From contig JPPB01000181.1 of assembly GCA_001483205.1 (NCBI GenBank), positions 1-15,608 of the forward strand: a stretch of 15,608 nucleotides of DNA, written 5' to 3'. Below the pieces are notes generated by a model. That model ran no database searches. It was not told where the DNA came from and saw nothing but the letters and a program-made list of their open reading frames with translations. This stretch comes from an alpha proteobacterium 3107 (GTDB lineage: Bacteria; Pseudomonadota; Alphaproteobacteria; Rhodobacterales; Rhodobacteraceae). Made by a program: the position numbers and the translations under genes. Positions 14,026 to 15,608 of the stretch are shown piece after piece (position 1 is the first letter of the stretch; each line of letters opens with the position of its first letter).

Positions 14026-15386
14026 GGCACGCGCCCCCCGTGTTTGAAAAAATCCTGATAGCCAATCGCGGCGAGATCGCCCTGCGCGTCATTCGCGCCG
14101 CCCGTGAAATGGGCATCCGGACCGTCGCGGTGCATTCGACCGCCGATTCCGACGCCATGCACGTGCGCATGGCCGACGAAGCCATCTGCATCGGCCCGCC
14201 GCCGGGCAGCGAAAGCTACCTGAATATCGCCGCCATCATCGCCGCCTGCGAAATCTCGGGCGCGCAGGCAATTCACCCCGGCTATGGCTTTCTGTCCGAG
14301 AACGCCGGGTTTGCCCGCGCCTTGCAGGATCACGGCATCACCTTCATCGGCCCCACCGCCGAACATATCCGCGTCATGGGCGACAAGATCACCGCCAAAG
14401 AAACCATGAAACAGCTTGGTGTGCCCTGCGTCCCCGGCTCTGACGGCGGTGTGGCGGATTATCCGGCGGCAGAGCAGGCGGCAGAAGCAATCGGCTATCC
14501 GGTGATCGTCAAGGCAACCGCGGGCGGCGGCGGGCGCGGCATGAAGCTGGCCGCCACAGCCGCAGAGCTGGAAACCGCGTTCCGCACCGCGCGGACCGAG
14601 GCGAAAGCCGCTTTCGGCAATGACGAGGTTTATATCGAGAAATATCTCGGCAAACCCCGGCACATAGAGGTGCAGGTCTTTGGCGACGGCAAGGGCCATG
14701 CCGTTCATCTGGGCGAACGCGACTGTTCGCTTCAACGCCGCCACCAGAAAGTGCTGGAAGAGGCCCCCGGCCCGGTCATCACCCCGGAAATGCGCGCCGA
14801 AATCGGCAAGACCTGCGCCGAAGCGGTGGCCTCGATCAACTATGCCGGGGCGGGCACCATCGAGTTCCTCTATGAGGACGGCGCGTTTTATTTCATCGAG
14901 ATGAACACCCGCCTGCAAGTTGAGCACCCGGTGACAGAGGCGGTTTTCGGCGTCGATCTGGTGCGCGAACAAATCCGCGTCGCCGCCGGGTTGCCGCTGT
15001 CCTTCGCACAGGATGATCTGAGGATGAACGGTCACGCCATCGAGGTGCGCATCAACGCCGAACGCCTGCCGGATTTCGCCCCCTGTCCGGGCCGGATCAC
15101 CCAGTATCATGTGCCGGGCGGCCTGGGTGTGCGCATGGATTCGGCACTCTATGACGGCTATTCGGTCCCGCCCCACTATGACAGTCTGATCGGCAAGCTG
15201 ATCGTGCATGGCCGCGACCGGGAAGAGGCCGTCGCCCGTCTGAACAGGGCCATGGGCGAGCTGATCATCGACGGGATCGAGACAACCACCCCGCTGTTCC
15301 GCGCCCTTCTGCAAGAGCCGGACATCCGGAACGGCGCTTATGACATCCACTGGCTGGAACACTGGCTGGAAACCGGCATGGGATGA
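14022..15386 (+). CDS. accC: Biotin carboxylase subunit of acetyl-CoA carboxylase
   Basis: The 454-aa enzyme carboxylates AccB-bound biotin using ATP and bicarbonate. It has the N-terminal domain FEKILIANRGEIALRVIRAAREMG and HPGYGFLSENA. The ATP-grasp glycine loop AGGGGRGMK lies at 167-175, with HLGERDCSLQRRHQKVLEEAP after it. The catalytic stretch EMNTRLQVEHPVTE follows, with Glu293, Arg297 and Glu301 equivalent to E. coli Glu288, Arg292 and Glu296, and Arg343 in RINAE. The C-terminus IHWLEHWLETGMG looks complete. The ATG at 14022 overlaps the accB stop. A GTG at 14040 gives MFEKILIANRG, closer to the usual family start, so the true start is uncertain by 6 codons. The aat gene that often follows in relatives is not seen directly after it. 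Confidence 0.96.
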   Translation: MRHAPPVFEKILIANRGEIALRVIRAAREMGIRTVAVHSTADSDAMHVRMADEAICIGPPPGSESYLNIAAIIAACEISGAQAIHPGYGFLSENAGFARALQDHGITFIGPTAEHIRVMGDKITAKETMKQLGVPCVPGSDGGVADYPAAEQAAEAIGYPVIVKATAGGGGRGMKLAATAAELETAFRTARTEAKAAFGNDEVYIEKYLGKPRHIEVQVFGDGKGHAVHLGERDCSLQRRHQKVLEEAPGPVITPEMRAEIGKTCAEAVASINYAGAGTIEFLYEDGAFYFIEMNTRLQVEHPVTEAVFGVDLVREQIRVAAGLPLSFAQDDLRMNGHAIEVRINAERLPDFAPCPGRITQYHVPGGLGVRMDSALYDGYSVPPHYDSLIGKLIVHGRDREEAVARLNRAMGELIIDGIETTTPLFRALLQEPDIRNGAYDIHWLEHWLETGMG

Positions 15387-15432
15387 TCCCAAACCATGGG
15401 AAAGACCTCTGCATATTGGCTCAGCCGGGCAG

Positions 15433-15456
15433 CCGCCTGCCTGGGCGGGCGCTTTT
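15433..15456 (+). terminator. Weak candidate terminator after accC
   Basis: A 5-bp GC stem, CCGCC at 15433-15437 and GGCGG at 15444-15448, with a 6-base loop is followed by GCGCTTTT. It lies 47 bases past the accC stop. The stem is short, so this is tentative. Confidence 0.3.
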
Positions 15457-15511
15457 CGTGAAACTCCACACTGGCGATGGTCTTGCCATAAAGTCCATAC
15501 GTTCCAACTGG

Positions 15512-15525
15512 TTGAAACGTTTCAA
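15512..15525. promoter_or_regulatory. LacI/GalR-type operator-like palindrome
   Basis: TTGAAACGTTTCAA is a perfect 14-base palindrome centred on CG. It fits the general LacI-family operator pattern TGNAANCGNTTNCA. No regulated gene is visible in the window. A target would have to lie to the right of 15608. Confidence 0.45.
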
Positions 15526-15554
15526 GCGCCTGCCGGGGAGTGAGGCCCGTCTCG

Positions 15555-15577
15555 GAAACGGTCCGGTGGACCGTTTC
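15555..15577. repeat. Perfect 10-bp inverted repeat
   Basis: GAAACGGTCC at 15555-15564 and GGACCGTTTC at 15568-15577 enclose a GGT loop. No T-run follows on the plus strand, so it is more like a dispersed palindromic repeat than a terminator. Confidence 0.65.
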
Positions 15578-15608
15578 AGGGCCGAACGGGCGGAGCCCAA
15601 GGCGCTGC

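Noticed and set aside
13827..15392. 521-codon open frame on the minus strand, antisense to accB and accC
   Set aside because: Its sequence has no recognisable domain and its composition is what high-GC codon bias produces opposite a real gene. AccB and AccC on the other strand are unmistakable.
15338..15608. Minus-strand frame open from the window edge to a stop at 15338-15340, entering the accC 3' end
   Set aside because: It overlaps accC and spans both palindromes, and a second minus-strand frame (stop at 15421-15423) is open as well. Neither gives a recognisable protein, so I do not call a gene, but a sequence to the right could change this.
1..15608. tRNA, rRNA, CRISPR arrays, complete mobile elements
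   Set aside because: I found no cloverleaf-like sequence, no regularly spaced direct repeats with unique spacers, and no intact transposase or integrase gene.

Overview
The window looks like chromosomal DNA from a GC-rich alphaproteobacterium, most likely a member of the Rhodobacteraceae. The AccB/AccC pair, the YbhL-type membrane protein, and the codon and base use all read like that family. I cannot name a genus from the sequence alone.

Layout. The left edge carries the 3' end of a quinone-oxidoreductase-like gene (+). A gene-poor, hairpin-rich stretch follows, with a possible transposase remnant. Next come a Bax inhibitor-1/YbhL membrane protein (+) and, convergent with it across a shared bidirectional terminator, a single-domain rhodanese (-). 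From 2077 to 13219 the window is one pyrimidine catabolism island. A seven-gene minus-strand operon runs from about 8880 down to a strong terminator at 2077-2113: Zn-dependent N-carbamoyl amidohydrolase, a small coiled-coil protein, dihydropyrimidinase, then an ABC importer (ATPase, two different permeases, NMT1/THI5-like binding protein). Divergent from it is a RutR-like TetR regulator. A second minus-strand operon follows, preT - unknown 177-aa protein - DUF1428 protein - preA, and its last gene overlaps the regulator tail to tail. On the right, the plus-strand pair accB-accC encodes the biotin carrier and biotin carboxylase of acetyl-CoA carboxylase. The last 220 bases hold no convincing gene but contain two striking palindromes, one of them LacI-operator-like.

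How it works together. PreT-PreA should reduce uracil or thymine to the dihydro form, dihydropyrimidinase (HydA) opens the ring to the N-carbamoyl beta-amino acid, and the Zn hydrolase releases beta-alanine or beta-aminoisobutyrate plus ammonia and CO2. The ABC importer probably supplies the pyrimidine or an intermediate. A near-consensus RutR site (TTGACCGTTTGGTCAG, 8867-8882) lies at the predicted start of the hydrolase/hydA/ABC operon. This suggests that the regulator that controls the oxidative Rut pathway in E. coli controls the reductive pathway here.

The least explained parts are three small co-transcribed genes without known roles (72, 177 and 116 aa), the regulatory DNA between the divergent operons, and the palindromes at the right edge.
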